NCBI GenBank assembly: GCA_022747635.1
Contig: JAKTNV010000005.1
Span: 44,251,238 to 44,315,237 of the forward strand
DNA from: Hetaerina americana
Lineage: Eukaryota; Arthropoda; Insecta; Odonata; Calopterygidae
Length of the DNA: 64,000 nt
Direction: 5' to 3'
A program made the position numbers and the translations under genes. This document shows, one piece after another, positions 46,571 through 59,265 of this stretch (its first letter is position 1; each line of letters starts with the position of its first letter). The notes beneath the pieces are model-generated. The model saw nothing but the letters and a program-made list of their open reading frames with translations. It made no database searches and was not told the DNA's origin.

Positions 46571-49500
46571 AAAATTCTACCAATTGTTTACCAGATGTTT
46601 TTTGTCCTAGAATTACATATTTCCTTAGCGTAACTTCATTTTAGGCTTATTCGGGGAGTTAAGGATAATATATGAGCTGAATTCTAATTTTCATTATTGC
46701 AGAAACTAATAACTGCCTACTGATATTTTCGGTCGACGATGATTGACTCAATGTTTAATGTCTTAAGAAAAAATGCTTGGATTCAACCCCAAAAAATTTA
46801 TCATACGTAATTATTGTAATTAGTTATGCAAATAGGTATGAAAAAGCATAGAGACTCAACATGTGCCCTTAAAAATTTCGCACCACACGCTTAAATAATT
46901 CAGAAGAGTAAGAGTTAGATCAAACGGTTAAGTTTGATTTAACTTTTTATTTGAGCCTTAATAAATTTTGGCTTGGCCCACATATGCGTTCATCTCTGCA
47001 GCTGCTTCGTCACACATTGGTGCCACCTGGCCGAAACTCTTTCCGTTTCAAACAAGCAAGACACTTCCTCTGAGTTTGATAATCTAAGCCCTTTTGGCAC
47101 ATGTTTGTTGAACGGTTACACAGGGGTCTCTGCGCATACCAGTGGTCGAGCCAAGTGCTCATGGAGCAGTGTATCCAAACGACAGTTTTGTTGAAGAGAC
47201 TCGTCAAATGCAAAGTATATAATTTTGCTCATAAGTGACGGGAACAGGAATGGAGGAAGTCGTAAAAGGACTAATGCTTTTACTTACCGTGCGAGGCAAT
47301 ACGATGGTGACGATATCGCCGTGTCCGATCCTTTCTCCTGTGGTGATCGCGGTGCGTACATGGGGAAGTCACCCAAATTGGTGTTGATGATTGCAGGACC
47401 GTCTCATTTACCCTCGTGCCGTATTATTCTTTCACCCATAGAAGACGTCGCTCTGACGTATTTCACATTTTAATACTATCGGAAATGAATCTTTTTTCTC
47501 AAAAGGTTTTCTTAATCAAAGTTTACATGTACATCAGTTCAAAGTGATTATATACGTGTATTTAGCGGATTTATGGACTTAATGCGGGTTTTTCGTCTTT
47601 TCAAAAGGAAATTCATGTGCTAGTTAAACAGACATTTCATGAACTTAGGTTCATAACAAAAACAGTACAACCAAAGCCCTTCATCGGAACGCAAAGATAT
47701 CATCCCCATAACCCCAAAGTCATCGCATTAAGGAGTGATAAGCAGTCAAGAAAGACACATCTCGAATACAAGGTATTTTATTCAACAGATATGTTAAACA
47801 CCTCTGAGCTTTCCAATCCTCTAGAATTGTCACAGTGGATGACAAATGTTTTTCGGACGAGGGTGTTCATAAGATTCAGAGAGTTTGCACAACGAGTTTT
47901 TCCGGCCAGCGGCGTATGAAATACATTAAAACAATGGAGGTGGTCATCAGGAGGACTGGAAGGGATAATGGAGGAAGGAGGTTGGCGGGGGATGGGTGGC
48001 TGGCGTGGAAATGGAGTAGGAGTAGATGAGGACTTAAAATACGGAGGGATGGATGGGAGCAACTTGAAAATAAAAGAATAAGAGGGAAGTGGGTGGGGAA
48101 CAGGGGCGCTGGATGTCCGTTCCAAAAGGTACACGCTGAGGGTCCCGGCCCCAGATGCCTCATTTGGAGAACTCGGACCCGGACCGTGTCCATGTAACCG
48201 CCGACTCACACGCACACGTACAATCGCACGCACGCACACACGCACACACATATGCGGTAAGTAGATGTCCCTGTTGGGGTAGGGGAGGGAGAGGACCGCC
48301 GCACGTGGGGGTGGCGCCTGCGGAAGGATAACGAAAGGCGTAAAACACACACCGTGTTTTGCTCATCTGCTCGTCAAACCGGACACCCGCCACGTCACTT
48401 TCCGCTAGCGAGATTCATGCGGACGCAGGGCTTTATTCAGCTGCCTTTCTCCATCCTTCTCGTCCAGTTCTTTTTCTCTGCAACGTCAAGGATTCTCCTC
48501 CCTCTTTGAGTACAGCTTCACGTTCGCAGTTTTGTTTACCCGTATGCGATTTAGGTCCTCAGTTGACAAGGCAACCATTATAAATTTTCTCCTTCCCTGG
48601 TCTCGCTGCTTAACGATGTGTTTCGCTGAGTTCTCTTCTGTGGGCGGTTCAGGTATATAAGCAGCTACAATCAATAATATTTACGTTAATAAGTATCGCC
48701 TCAAAAGTGTGTTTCACGCATTCCAAGCAACATTCACTATTTTGAGTCCAAATGGCAGGCAAGTTGGCATTTTGCTACTACCATTGGTAACTAACGCATG
48801 GAAAAAAAGCTTAGTATCTGTTATTAAGGAAGGACTTAATTCATATACTAGTTGAAGTTATGATCAACGTTTTAATGAAGTCCGACAATTAACACATAAC
48901 ATTTTAATCGTAGCATGCGGATATTACGAATGTAAGTGACTGCGAATTAAATTATCGACGCTTTTCATGGAACTCGAAACATGGAGGTGTGTTTACTTTC
49001 ATTCATTCATCCAATAAATTGAACGTTACTTGAGTTTTTTTTCCCTAAAATCTGATAACTTTAACTACTAACGGCAACTTACATCGACTACGCAAATTTG
49101 TTGTGCGTCGTTGGGCAATTCATGCATTAAAGCTGCACGACTCTATAAATGTGGTGTTAATAAGCAGTTGTATTAAAATATCTATGCATATATACATTTA
49201 TACAGGATTATGACTGTTTTCACTACATTTGTAAAATCTTATATATGCCATATTTTTTTGGAATAATAGTCATGGGTCTCCTGTGAGTTTTCAAAATCAT
49301 TTTTAAGATAAGCTATCCTACCTGAACTTTTAAATGCCGCTTGGTTAACCGAAAGTTTGTACGCTGTGTATTAAAAGATATTTTATTATTCCCGAAGGTC
49401 CCTGTCACTAAAAAGCTCAAATCTCAAAATACAGACTTTAGAAAATGGCCTAAGTGTGCTTGCATCAATCTGAAGTCACACAACGGAATGAATTTTTTAG

Positions 49501-52500
49501 TCAATACTTTTTTTTCAGTTTCCAATTAACAGCTATCTCAAATCTACATTAAATATTATTCATTTGGAAGACGACACATAAATAGCTACCGGCGGAAACT
49601 ACCATTTGTGGATTGGAGTAATTACGCCACATATGTGACAGTTATACTTTCTCTCTGCACTCCATATGGTAAGAAATACCGACAACTTTTAATCGCTTTC
49701 CAATCCTAATATACATCTGTGTTCTGGTTCACACTTGGTCAATATGCACAATCAATTTAGATATTTGTCATCATTTGATATATGAATGCTACAAGCCAAG
49801 TAAATGTGATACTAATCTTCCATGTTTTATTTTAGTAAAGTCATGGGAATTTCATTTGTCCGATCATTTTTTAATTCTCTGTTCTTGAAGGAAAATATTT
49901 AATTGTGCCAAACCCTACATTTTACAGTGTATTCAGCTATGAAAATATTTTTTCGTAAATTAGCAATTGGCTCTACAAACTCGCGGCACAGAATTAAGTA
50001 GGCATATCATAATGCAGCGCTTTAGCTTGTTTGTGAAACGAATGATCTTTTTCCAGTCGCTTCTTCATTAAATCACTCGAGCTGAGTCTGTTTACGAGTG
50101 GAAGTGAGAGTACCTCGGGACTAGTCAACGGAAAAGCTCCCTTGACCCACACACTCAAACCAGAAATTGTGTCCGAAAGCTCTAGAGCTTCGTGAGTGAT
50201 GGAATAAGGAGATGTTGTTTTTAATAATAAGCACTAAGGTCTTTGGATAAATAGATCGATAGCAGAGGATTCATAATTAATGGCAATGTTTTCATCTGGA
50301 ACTAAAATGCAAATACCTATATCCAAACGCGGAACGGGCTCGGTCGATGCAGGGGGAAGATTTCGTACCGTTCACCCTATTGTGTGTAGTTTGTTACGAT
50401 GAGAAGAGCGGGATTGGCGTCATTGTTTTGGGTGTTTACTGAAGGCAGGTCACAAGGAATATGGGAATAAAGATGAGGAGGGAAGCTGAGCGCATGAGTT
50501 GAAGTTTTCACCCGACCATACTCTAATTTCAATCAATAATTTCTTGCCGTCTTCTAAACCCCCGTTAACACAAAAATTGAAAAGTTCATGGAATTTATAA
50601 TGAAAAGTAGCAATAATGAAGAATGAAATATGGGTAAGAACGAGGAGAAGGCTTCCTAGAATATAACAAAATTGAATTATAAACAGAGCGAAATACTGAT
50701 ACCTTTAAGAATGACTCGATTAAGGAATAAATTATTCATGTTAAGTACTAATTTATGTACCTTTTGAAGTTTAATACAAACAGTACAGCTAGAAGTATCT
50801 GAATCATTCTCGTACCATTCAGGTCTTATTTTTACCAGCTTAACAAAGGTTGCTTTCTTTATGGTCCGAATTTTTAGCCTCAGAAACCGTTAAATGCGTT
50901 CAAAATTTGGAAATTCTTGACCTTAATAGCATTATTTTTTTTGTAAAAATGTAAGTTATATGAACAACTTTGGTTCTTATTATAATTCTTCAGAAAATAT
51001 TAGCTTTTACCCTTCAAATTACCAAATTCTTTTTCCGTGAAATTTAGTCATTCATTGATTAGTTTCAGGCGTGATGTGGTGGAATTCGAACATAATAAAG
51101 AAAATACAGTAACAATTTTCCTCAGATAAGTTCAAAAGTACATCCGGATTTCGAACCCGGTCATACTATTAAACTTATCTAGTGGAAAAATGTTACTTAC
51201 TTTTCTTTATTAGTCATTAAAGTTCAATTTTTCATTCATAACAATGTTAGCGCGTTGATATTTTTACGCTTCAGCTGGCATTTATTGTCCCTAACATACG
51301 TAACCACTTAAGGAAATCACAAAACGCCATGAAAAGAAAATGCAGTAGCTCCTCAGAGTAATGTTTTCAGGCATGTTGCAAAGGTCCTCACCATTAAAAT
51401 ATTACGTTTTCGGAGAAAATACTAATCGATGAAGCAAGACGAGGTCATACGGGTTCATTTGTTTTTGTCTTTCGATTAGACCATGATTTTTTTTTCATTC
51501 CACCATTTGCATCAATGGACCCGAACAGTATGCCAAGGATACAAATTCACGCGAGAGATACTTGAATGTGTGTGTTGTTCTCCGAATTATGCTGTTTGTA
51601 TCCAAAACAGTTGGGTTCCGAAAAAATCGCTCGGGGGAAGAGGTAGCCTGCCCTTCATTCCTCAATCCGAACATTCGAGGAAATACGGGCGGGAAACGAG
51701 AGCGTGGGCCATGGCATTCAGGGAAAATCGAGGTGAAGAAGGTAGCCAAATGAGGAGAGAGTCGTTGGAGAGTACATGTGGAGGAAGGAGGTCGGTCGCA
51801 GGGGAACAATGGAGAGTAGGGGCGCGGTGGGGTTACGCCGCGTGGGAGATCAGGGATCGTCCCTTTCAATTAGTTCCCAAGTCCCAGCCTCCGAGTGATG
51901 ACTCCCCCGGTTTCCAACATCAAGGAAAGGCTAGCCATAACTCCATCGATTTTTAACTTCAACCTATTGCATGCCTACCTACCATGCACGTTTGGGTTAA
52001 ATGAGCCTATCGAATCGAATACGTTGCTGACATTTGTGTAAAATAGACTGCGCTTCGAAATGTTTACTCGGATAATGTCTAATAAGTTTTGCCCCACCGG
52101 AATAAATCGACTATCACAAGCTTGACTGTATTTCATACACTTTGAAGCATTGCGTTTCCCCTGAAGAAAGCCTTTGCAATAATTTCAGCGGTTAGTGAGG
52201 GAAGATGCGTACTCTCCGTTCTGTATTTAGGATTATTTGGCGATAGCAGTTGCTTAGCTCGAAAGGCGGAATTTGGTTTGATATACGCCATGATATGAAT
52301 GCATAAATGAGGTTAGAAGAGCTTTCTGATCCCAACGATGGAAGTAAATTTCTCTAGATGAGTTCTTAAACTTTTTAAGTCACAAGTTTTCAGAGTTATT
52401 TTTTCAAATAGAGAGAGTGAGTTTAATTCCTTGAACGTATCAAAAAAATTTTTAATCGGTAAATAATATTAAAGTTAATAACATTTTTCAATAATGATGG

Positions 52501-54318
52501 TCAATCTATTCTATCTGTTAAGAACTTATTGAGAAATAGTGGTCACATCTTAAGATTTCTCTCAATTCTCCCAAAGTAAGTGTTTCAAGCGACATTTTAA
52601 TCATATTTTCAAGTTTCCTTTCTTTTTGGATGAAATATCTTATGATCATACGAAACCGTAAATATTATCCTAAATTTGCGTGCCACAGAAGCATTCGCCC
52701 GATCACTTTGCAAAGAAACACTTTTTCCTAATTTATTTAAGATTGGACCCTTTAAGAATTTCGCACGGGTAATCCCTCATATAAGTTCTGTTATTGGATA
52801 AAAAATTCACATGATACTAAAATATTTCAGTTTAAGTAATGATTTCGCCAGTCTCTTGCCAAGCTAGAGAGTTGGGAATATTTTTACAAAAACCCTCTTT
52901 TCGACATTTTGAGGTGCTTCCGAGGTAATGAGACGAATTCTTCTTTTTTCTGTCCGTCGGGCTCGATTGGTCCCCAAAATCACATCAATTTAGCAAGCTT
53001 AACAGCCACCACCAGCGAATGAAAGCCGTAAAAAAAGAATTTGCGGCGCGAATAAGGAATTTGGCTCAGTGGCCGTAATCACTAAATTTAAATGAAGCGT
53101 ATTTTTTCAAAAAGGTCCCTTGCGCGCTCTATATCGTTCACCCATCGGGGTACTAGCTCTTGGCTCGAGATCTTAAACCACGTGTGTCCGGTAGATGTAG
53201 GCTAATGGTCGGAAGCATGAACTGAGGTTGAATTTGGCTCCATCTGGACAGAGTTGGCACGTTCATTGGACGTGCTATGAGCCAATTTGCTCGCTTTTTG
53301 ATTGCGCATCAATCTTCCCCCAACGGAAAGGACCATCACGCTGCGGTCGCCACGCGATCTTCCAATGCGTCATTAAATGCAAGTTAGCCGTATCGATATC
53401 ATGAATAATGTCCGATATGCTTTCATGTGGATAAGGACGAAGGATTTGGCTGATGCAGCGCGAAGTTAGTTCCTCTTTTGGGAGGAAGAAATGTAGTAGA
53501 GCGATGGTAGGCGAACTTCCGAAATAGAGGGTTAGAAATATATGAAAATATAACATTGGTACACGGTCTATACTTCGAATAGAGGCTGTTACTCAAAGGG
53601 GCCCGTGCCAACAAACTTACGGAAATGCAAAGGCAAATGTGTCCCGAAAGAATTATGCTTCCCTATTCCATTGACCCTGCCGCAGAGTAACATTTGTGCG
53701 TGCGTTTAAAATGGGAAACGTTTCTGTGATATCGTTCGGATTTGTGAACACCGGGAAAAATTACGGGCCGCATCGGAGGAAAGTCTAATATTTTCCCGCT
53801 CACATCATCACTGGGAAGACTTCCTCTGGCAAAAGTCCTCAAACATTCAATTTGCATGATTCGTCGAATGAAACCGCAGCACGAGCGCACCGGTAGACAC
53901 GCTTAAACCCTAAGCACATTGAGCCCGTGAAAACAGTATCGGGCTCACTTCACGCTTTCCAAATGCCACAGAATCCTCATTTATCTCTCGCGCTGTGTAC
54001 AGTAGCATGTATTACCTCATTTTAAAGCTATAGATATACCGTTTACGCGCGATATACGAACACCATCGAATAAGACGGATCGACCTCACGCAGGACTTAT
54101 TTCTTGAGGTTGCGCAACGTTGCGCCATACCGGCACCTAATAAATTTTTCCATTGGCTCAGAGGCAGTTGCCCGCATACCTCCAAAAGAGAACGAGAACC
54201 GGTCCGAATCTTTTCACATGGCAAACGGAGCACCTATCCCGTGGGAGCTCTCTAAAAGCACCCCTCTCGCTCCCCTTCAGACGTCGAAAAGCCGGAATTT
54301 TTCCCTTGGCGTCACGTA
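46571..54318. other. No gene recognised; downstream flank of the receptor gene
   Basis: GC-richer patches occur at 46980-47210, 47880-48380, 51640-51950 and 53200-54318. A short (CA)n-like tract lies at 48207-48252 and a 9-bp inverted pair AGATAAGTT/AACTTATCT at 51124-51180. Sequence just below 54319 is presumably 3' untranslated region of the minus-strand receptor, but I saw no clear AATAAA-type signal on that strand close by. Confidence 0.5.
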
Positions 54319-54715
54319 TCAGGAGAAGGAGCCCTTGCCGAAGGGACTGCTCATCACCTCGGCCGCCCCAAGAGCCTCCACCATGTTCGTGTCGGGAATG
54401 GGATAGGGAGCTGCGGGCGGGGGCGGCTGGTGAGCGAAGGCCACGTTGCTGAGGCCGAGGGCCGAGCTTTCAGAGGCTGAGGCGCCGTGGGGTTGCTGTC
54501 GGGTGAGGCGGCACACGTCGCGGCGACGGCGACGGTTCCTCCGCCGTCGGCGGCTGCCCAACAGCAGGGCAGCGCATCCACTCCCACCGCCGCCGCCACT
54601 GTTCTCATCCTCCTCCTCCGCCCCGTCATCATCGTCGTCCTCGTCGTCATCCTCAGAGCGGCGCTGTCTGGAGAAGCCGAAGCGGAAGTACTCTCGGAGC
54701 CGCTCCTTAGTCGCG
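54319..54715 (-). CDS. Last coding exon of a probable G-protein-coupled receptor (helix 8 and tail)
   Basis: The acceptor AATTCCAG precedes base 54715. The exon's first base completes a codon left with two bases by the exon at 61727, giving Ser, then ATKERLREYFRFGFSRQRRS, which reads as a helix 8 after the seventh transmembrane segment. The tail continues with a run of Asp/Glu, a Gly run, an Arg-rich stretch and a Pro-rich part, ending GKGSFS and a stop at 54319-54321. This exon is 131 residues long. The DNA is much GC-richer than its surroundings, which supports coding. Two other frames are also open because of composition; this one is chosen for its phase fit and helix 8. The family within the receptors is not identified. 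Confidence 0.68.
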
Positions 54716-56416
54716 CTGGAATTGATTTCATTACCCTTCAAAAATAGTTCGCCTTTAATAGCTAGCTATATTCGTGCACCTATATAAGATAAAAATGTAA
54801 AATCCAATCAGTGGGAGAGTGGTTATTAACCTTGAGAGAATGGAGTAGCATATAGATCTAACAGAGAAGTAAATATATGCGGAGGAATACTTAGAACCAG
54901 GAAAACAAGAGTAGAAAAACCGAGAAATAGAGGGAAACACCGCGTGTAAATGGCAAATAAAGGAAGCCCAGAAAGAGTAGAAGAAAAAAAAGAAGACCCG
55001 CTAAAATGCATTCATCTAGCAAAGTCGTGGCTCGACGAAGTGAGGGTCTAGAGTGTTTCCCAAATATTTTATGAATCACTGCTCTTCACCACTTCTCAAA
55101 TATTTTGATGTCCCTGGCATAAAGATCGATTAGTTCTAAAAATTATAATGCAAATAAAAACACGAGATGATGCCAATCTGTTAAAAACTTTTTTATTTGA
55201 CTTTTTTCGGTAAATGTAAATTTTACCGATATTTGGTTGCGTTTTTATTATATCAGGTATGGGATGACATAGAAACATTTCATAACTTCCATGTGGGACC
55301 CCGAGTTTAGAGACATTAGGTTTAAGATAAAAATACTCTTTTCGTTTAATTTAAGTAAGGGTGTAGAAAAAAAATTGAATTATCATTTTTGTACGCTAAA
55401 ATGGTAAGTTCATATTGACAGAATTGGGAAATTTTTATTTACTTTCACCATTTTCGTATAACAAATTCCCATTAGTCGTTTTAGTTTCAATCATTATTCA
55501 CATGTGTCGAAGTTTACAATATCGAGTCTAATGAATCGTCTATGATCATGAAAAATTGTTTTTATCTTTAATTCTTGTAAGATATAGCTATTAATAAACA
55601 GAAGAGAGCATGCAGCTTAAGTGTATTTCCACAATGGAATAATTAAAAATGATGACTTAGCGTCCAACGAAGAGTGACTTCGAAGGGAGAGAGAAAAAAA
55701 GATAGGGAAAATGTAACCCAGACGGGATTTGCTTTATGCATCGTTTCACCGTATCTCTTGCTTAGGGCAGTGGTGGACAGAGGGAACTCTCACGTAAGAT
55801 AGTGAATGAGATATAAATGATTGGATGGCGAGAAAGAGAGGAGAGAGAAGGGGGGAGCTAGCAGATAGGAGGATCGAGAGGAAGGACGAGGGCGATAGAC
55901 TTGGCGCAAGCTCTAAAATATTACGATTGCCTGTAGAATACGGAGATTTATCTTTTGACGTGGATGCCTATCAAATGTTGAGTAAAAGGTACTCCAGGAC
56001 TTATAATGGGATTAACATTGGATGACTTGAAGAACCCTTTTATATGCCTCATTTAATGCGATTGAGCAACCTTATCACTTCTCGAGCAGCAGGAAAATAT
56101 TTTTTCCACCCCCCTCACGATGGTCCTAGATGCCTTTTTTCTTCCCTCCCTTACTCATTGTCTTTATCTTTTATTATGCACATCGTTCAATAGTCCAATA
56201 AATTTTAATATCTCCTCTATCTACTCTTTCTCGATTTTCCTTCACCCATTTCCTAACATTCTCTACTACACATGGTATCGCTGTGGTCGTCCGCAGTAGA
56301 GGAATGCTTAGGAGAAATAAATTAAACATTTCAGATGCCGCAGTCATAATACTTTGGTTTAAACCATATATAACTTTATACGAGAAGTAAATTCTTACCT
56401 GTGTGTGTGTCTACAG

Positions 56417-56536
56417 GTACAGATTATTATTGAAACAGGTATTTGTACCTGTTTGCCTCATCCCTCTGTTTGTAAACGCAAGTGTATGCGCACCACTAGC
56501 GAGGCTTGTGGTAACTCCAATCACGAGAATGATCAA
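56417..56536 (+). other. Exon-like 120-bp segment with good splice signals, strand unclear
   Basis: On the plus strand a pyrimidine/TG tract and CTACAG precede base 56417, and CAA|GTAAGC follows base 56536. Two plus frames are open. One gives a hydrophobic run (LLLKQVFVPVCLIPLFVNAS) and the other a Cys-containing peptide. The minus strand is open too (ENAYLIILVIGVTTSLASGA). No homology is recognised, so this is a candidate only. Confidence 0.25.
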
Positions 56537-56868
56537 GTAAGCATTCTCGTTGAGAACACAGTTTGAATCATGGTGTAAACCACATTTTGCTTTCTCCATT
56601 ACCTTCCAACTTCAGCCCATTCATTCCTATCTCCCTTCGCTTTAATGATAACGCATTGTCGATATTGGGAAATTCTGCCCCACACCCGTATCTACTTTTG
56701 CCAGTCCTGATTCTCTGGCTGCTACCATTCTTGCAATACCTGATTGGTGTATAAGTCTGGAATAAGGGAGAAATATCGATTTTATCCATTCTCTCTCTCT
56801 TAGACTTTTACAATTCTAATCTGAAATATGCTATCCTGTCATCAGGGTACCAAACGATAATCTCTAGA

Positions 56869-57122
56869 TTATTATTATTAGGTAATCTACCGGTTAAGGT
56901 AGGAATTTGGATGGACACAGCTACTAAATAAATATTTTGTGACTCCTAAAAAAACGCAAAGTCCAGTATCCTACTTTACATCAGATCCCTCTTCATCTCT
57001 GAGTACTTCCCCCTTCATCCCGACCAACATCCCTATCCTGCTCCTTCCCTTTCCTCGTTTGCCTAACATTCTCCCCTCTATTACAGTCTTCAACATCCCA
57101 CTGCCGGTCAATACCCCCTTCT
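56869..57122 (-). mobile_element. RTE-A 3' fragment in the receptor intron
   Basis: Minus-strand 3' end with the ATTATTATTA tail, the hairpin (56887-56902, perfect match to copy 1) and the last part of the C-terminal domain, truncated 5' at GGTATTGACCGGCAGTGGGA. It is only about 250 bp long. Closest matching features are in copies 1 and 3. Confidence 0.92.
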
Positions 57123-58810
57123 TGATCTATATTTTTTTGCCGTTTCTGATATCATCGAAATTGAATTTTTGGTTCGATTTCCATTTTGAAATCAAAATTG
57201 ACTTAGAAGGTAGTACTTTTAACCTCTCATATTCTATCCTCCTCTGAAGTCCACAGCTGCTGTACGGAAATTGCATTTTCTATTCTATATCTCTTGAATT
57301 AGGTTTTCTCGCTAATGTAATGTGCCAAATGATATGCTACGGGGGGAATAAACTAGTTAATTTAATATATTTGAAATAGTAAATTTTGAGAAGATACGAG
57401 TGCTGCAGAAAGAAAAGTGGTGAAAATAACTAGGAGCTTTTGTTGAAATAACTAAAACCGGTTAAGCACCAAACAAAGTTTACTAAAATTCTGATAGGTA
57501 AATAGGTAGCATCTACTATCTTTCACACAAGTCGAAGTATTTTGAATTTATATTCATGGTAAAGAACAGACAGTGGGGAATAACGTAATTTTTAATATTG
57601 GTACATGTGGCAGGATTTAAAAAAAAATCACAGATATTTGTGCGATACTGATATCCTCTTTGGTATTTAATGAACAAAACTCTTTGTTTATTGACTGATT
57701 CTGGTTATTCGTGTTCTGAGGGGATGTACAATTTAATGTGAGCTCCAAAGCATTACCTTCTAAGTTATTCAAAGGATGAAAATTAACAAATATTTCAAAG
57801 AAGAAACAAATTCGCGAGTGACGTGCAGAACCGTCGGAGGAATTATTGATCGTTTAGGAGGCGCGTGGTACTCGAATTAAGAAAGCATTCAGAATGACGA
57901 GGATACATTCGCTCGCTTCAATTTAATTCCCACTCCGAGGAAAATCGTGGAATCTGGAAGAGGTAAGTAGAACGAAATTGAGATGGGGCTAAATTCATAA
58001 TGGTTAGAGGGGAAGGGGAAGAAAAAAGGGCTGGACGCGACGGAAGGATGGCAGGAGCCGGTATAAGGAGGAGGAATAAGGTGGCTTTTGCAATGGCTTT
58101 TCTCAGGTGGAATCCACGCCCCTTTCATTTTCATCTCGAAAAGATTTGTTGGGCGTGAAATAGGAGATTACGAAAATGACGCATCCTCTCTCACTCTCGA
58201 GAGACATTCAGGAAGATTCGGTGATGACGCATGAGATGATGGGGCGAGCCAGAGGGCTCTCTAAAAAATGAGCCGTCAAATTCTTCCTCCCCAAAAGGTT
58301 TTCGGCGCCCCACAAGAGACAGCACAAATAGTAAAAGCTTAATCCGTTTTCTCTTGTATATTCAACTTAAAACACGTACGCTCTAATGAATACTCGGTCA
58401 ATAAGGTACCGAATGGTATATTTATTGTGATTGGTTGGTGTGGAGTGGAACTCGATTGCAAAATGATGATTCCAAGAGCTCGTGTTCAAGATTCCTTATG
58501 CTAACGGTAGAAGACACGAAATTGGGCCAAATGAAGGGAAATAAAATTCCTTTGTGAAAAAGATTTTCACATCATGACATCTACAAAATACCGTGCCTCA
58601 TGTTAGCACGATCAACAATGCAACGATGGAATGCAGCTGATATGCAAGAGAGTACTGCCCTAGGCACAAGTCCTTTTTGTTTGAAATATTTCTATGCTTA
58701 GTTATAGATATTTGCGGTAGAATTATAACTAAAATGGATAAATGAATTGAATGGTTTGAGGCGTCACTTCGTGGAAGCGATTCATATAGGAAAAAAATAC
58801 TTCCATACAT

Positions 58811-58863
58811 GTTTTATTATGCACGACCAATGTTCCGACCTGCAAAGCCATCATCAGGTGAAG
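58811..58863 (-). ncRNA. Hammerhead-ribozyme-like sequence, left arm
   Basis: The minus strand shows CUGAUGA, a wobble-rich stem (GGCUU/AGGUC, loop UGC), then GGAAC where GAAAC is expected, and UUGGUC GUGC. The GAAA box has one mutation, so activity is doubtful, but the layout is clear. Confidence 0.5.
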
Positions 58864-59221
58864 TATAGACGACTCATAGCTTAATATACTAGCCAGAGAA
58901 GAGGAGGGGGAGGTGCTGGTAGGTGAGAGAAGGGTAAAAAGAAGGGAAACTAATGTGTGTAAATGGGGGAAGGGGGAGAGGGCGGTTGGGTATGGCGTCA
59001 GGGGCGGAGAGGGGCTATGGAACAGGGGGAGGCCCAGGAGGGGGAGTGGGAGGAATACATCAAGTCATTAACCAATACACCCTTATAATGACTGTTCTTG
59101 AAAATTTCAAAGCGTTCCAAGGCTTCTAATCTTAAACTTTTCTTCTCCAAATGTAAAATCTCAGGAACATATTAAACGTAAGTAAGTAAAGTAAACAAAT
59201 TAGACGTGAAGCAAAGTACTT

Positions 59222-59265
59222 CACCTGATGATGACTTTTTAAGTAGAAACCTAGGTCGTGCATAA
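59222..59265 (+). ncRNA. Hammerhead-ribozyme-like sequence, right arm, core boxes intact
   Basis: CUGAUGA, then a weak AU-rich stem II (ACUU/AAGU), GAAA, a palindromic CCUAGG as minimal stem III, then UC and GUG pairing with the CAC just before the core. Minimal stem III is a feature reported for Penelope-associated hammerheads, where a dimer is thought to act. Activity is not shown by sequence. Confidence 0.55.

Noticed and set aside
47778..48350. 190-residue minus-strand open frame rich in Pro and Ser
   Set aside because: Composition follows the purine/pyrimidine-rich DNA and a CA-rich repeat; no domain or splice context is seen and other frames are open too.
51124..51180. tRNA-like T-arm (CCGGGTTCGAAATCCGG on the minus strand)
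   Set aside because: No A box, D arm, anticodon arm or acceptor pairing is found at the right distance; better explained as a chance palindrome.
51483..51956. 157-residue plus-strand open frame
   Set aside because: The opposite strand is also open over most of the length; no motif is recognised and the start codon lies in a T-run context.
54354..54787. Alternative frames over the GC-rich receptor tail on both strands
   Set aside because: They arise from GC-rich low-complexity DNA; only one frame joins in phase to the TM7 exon.
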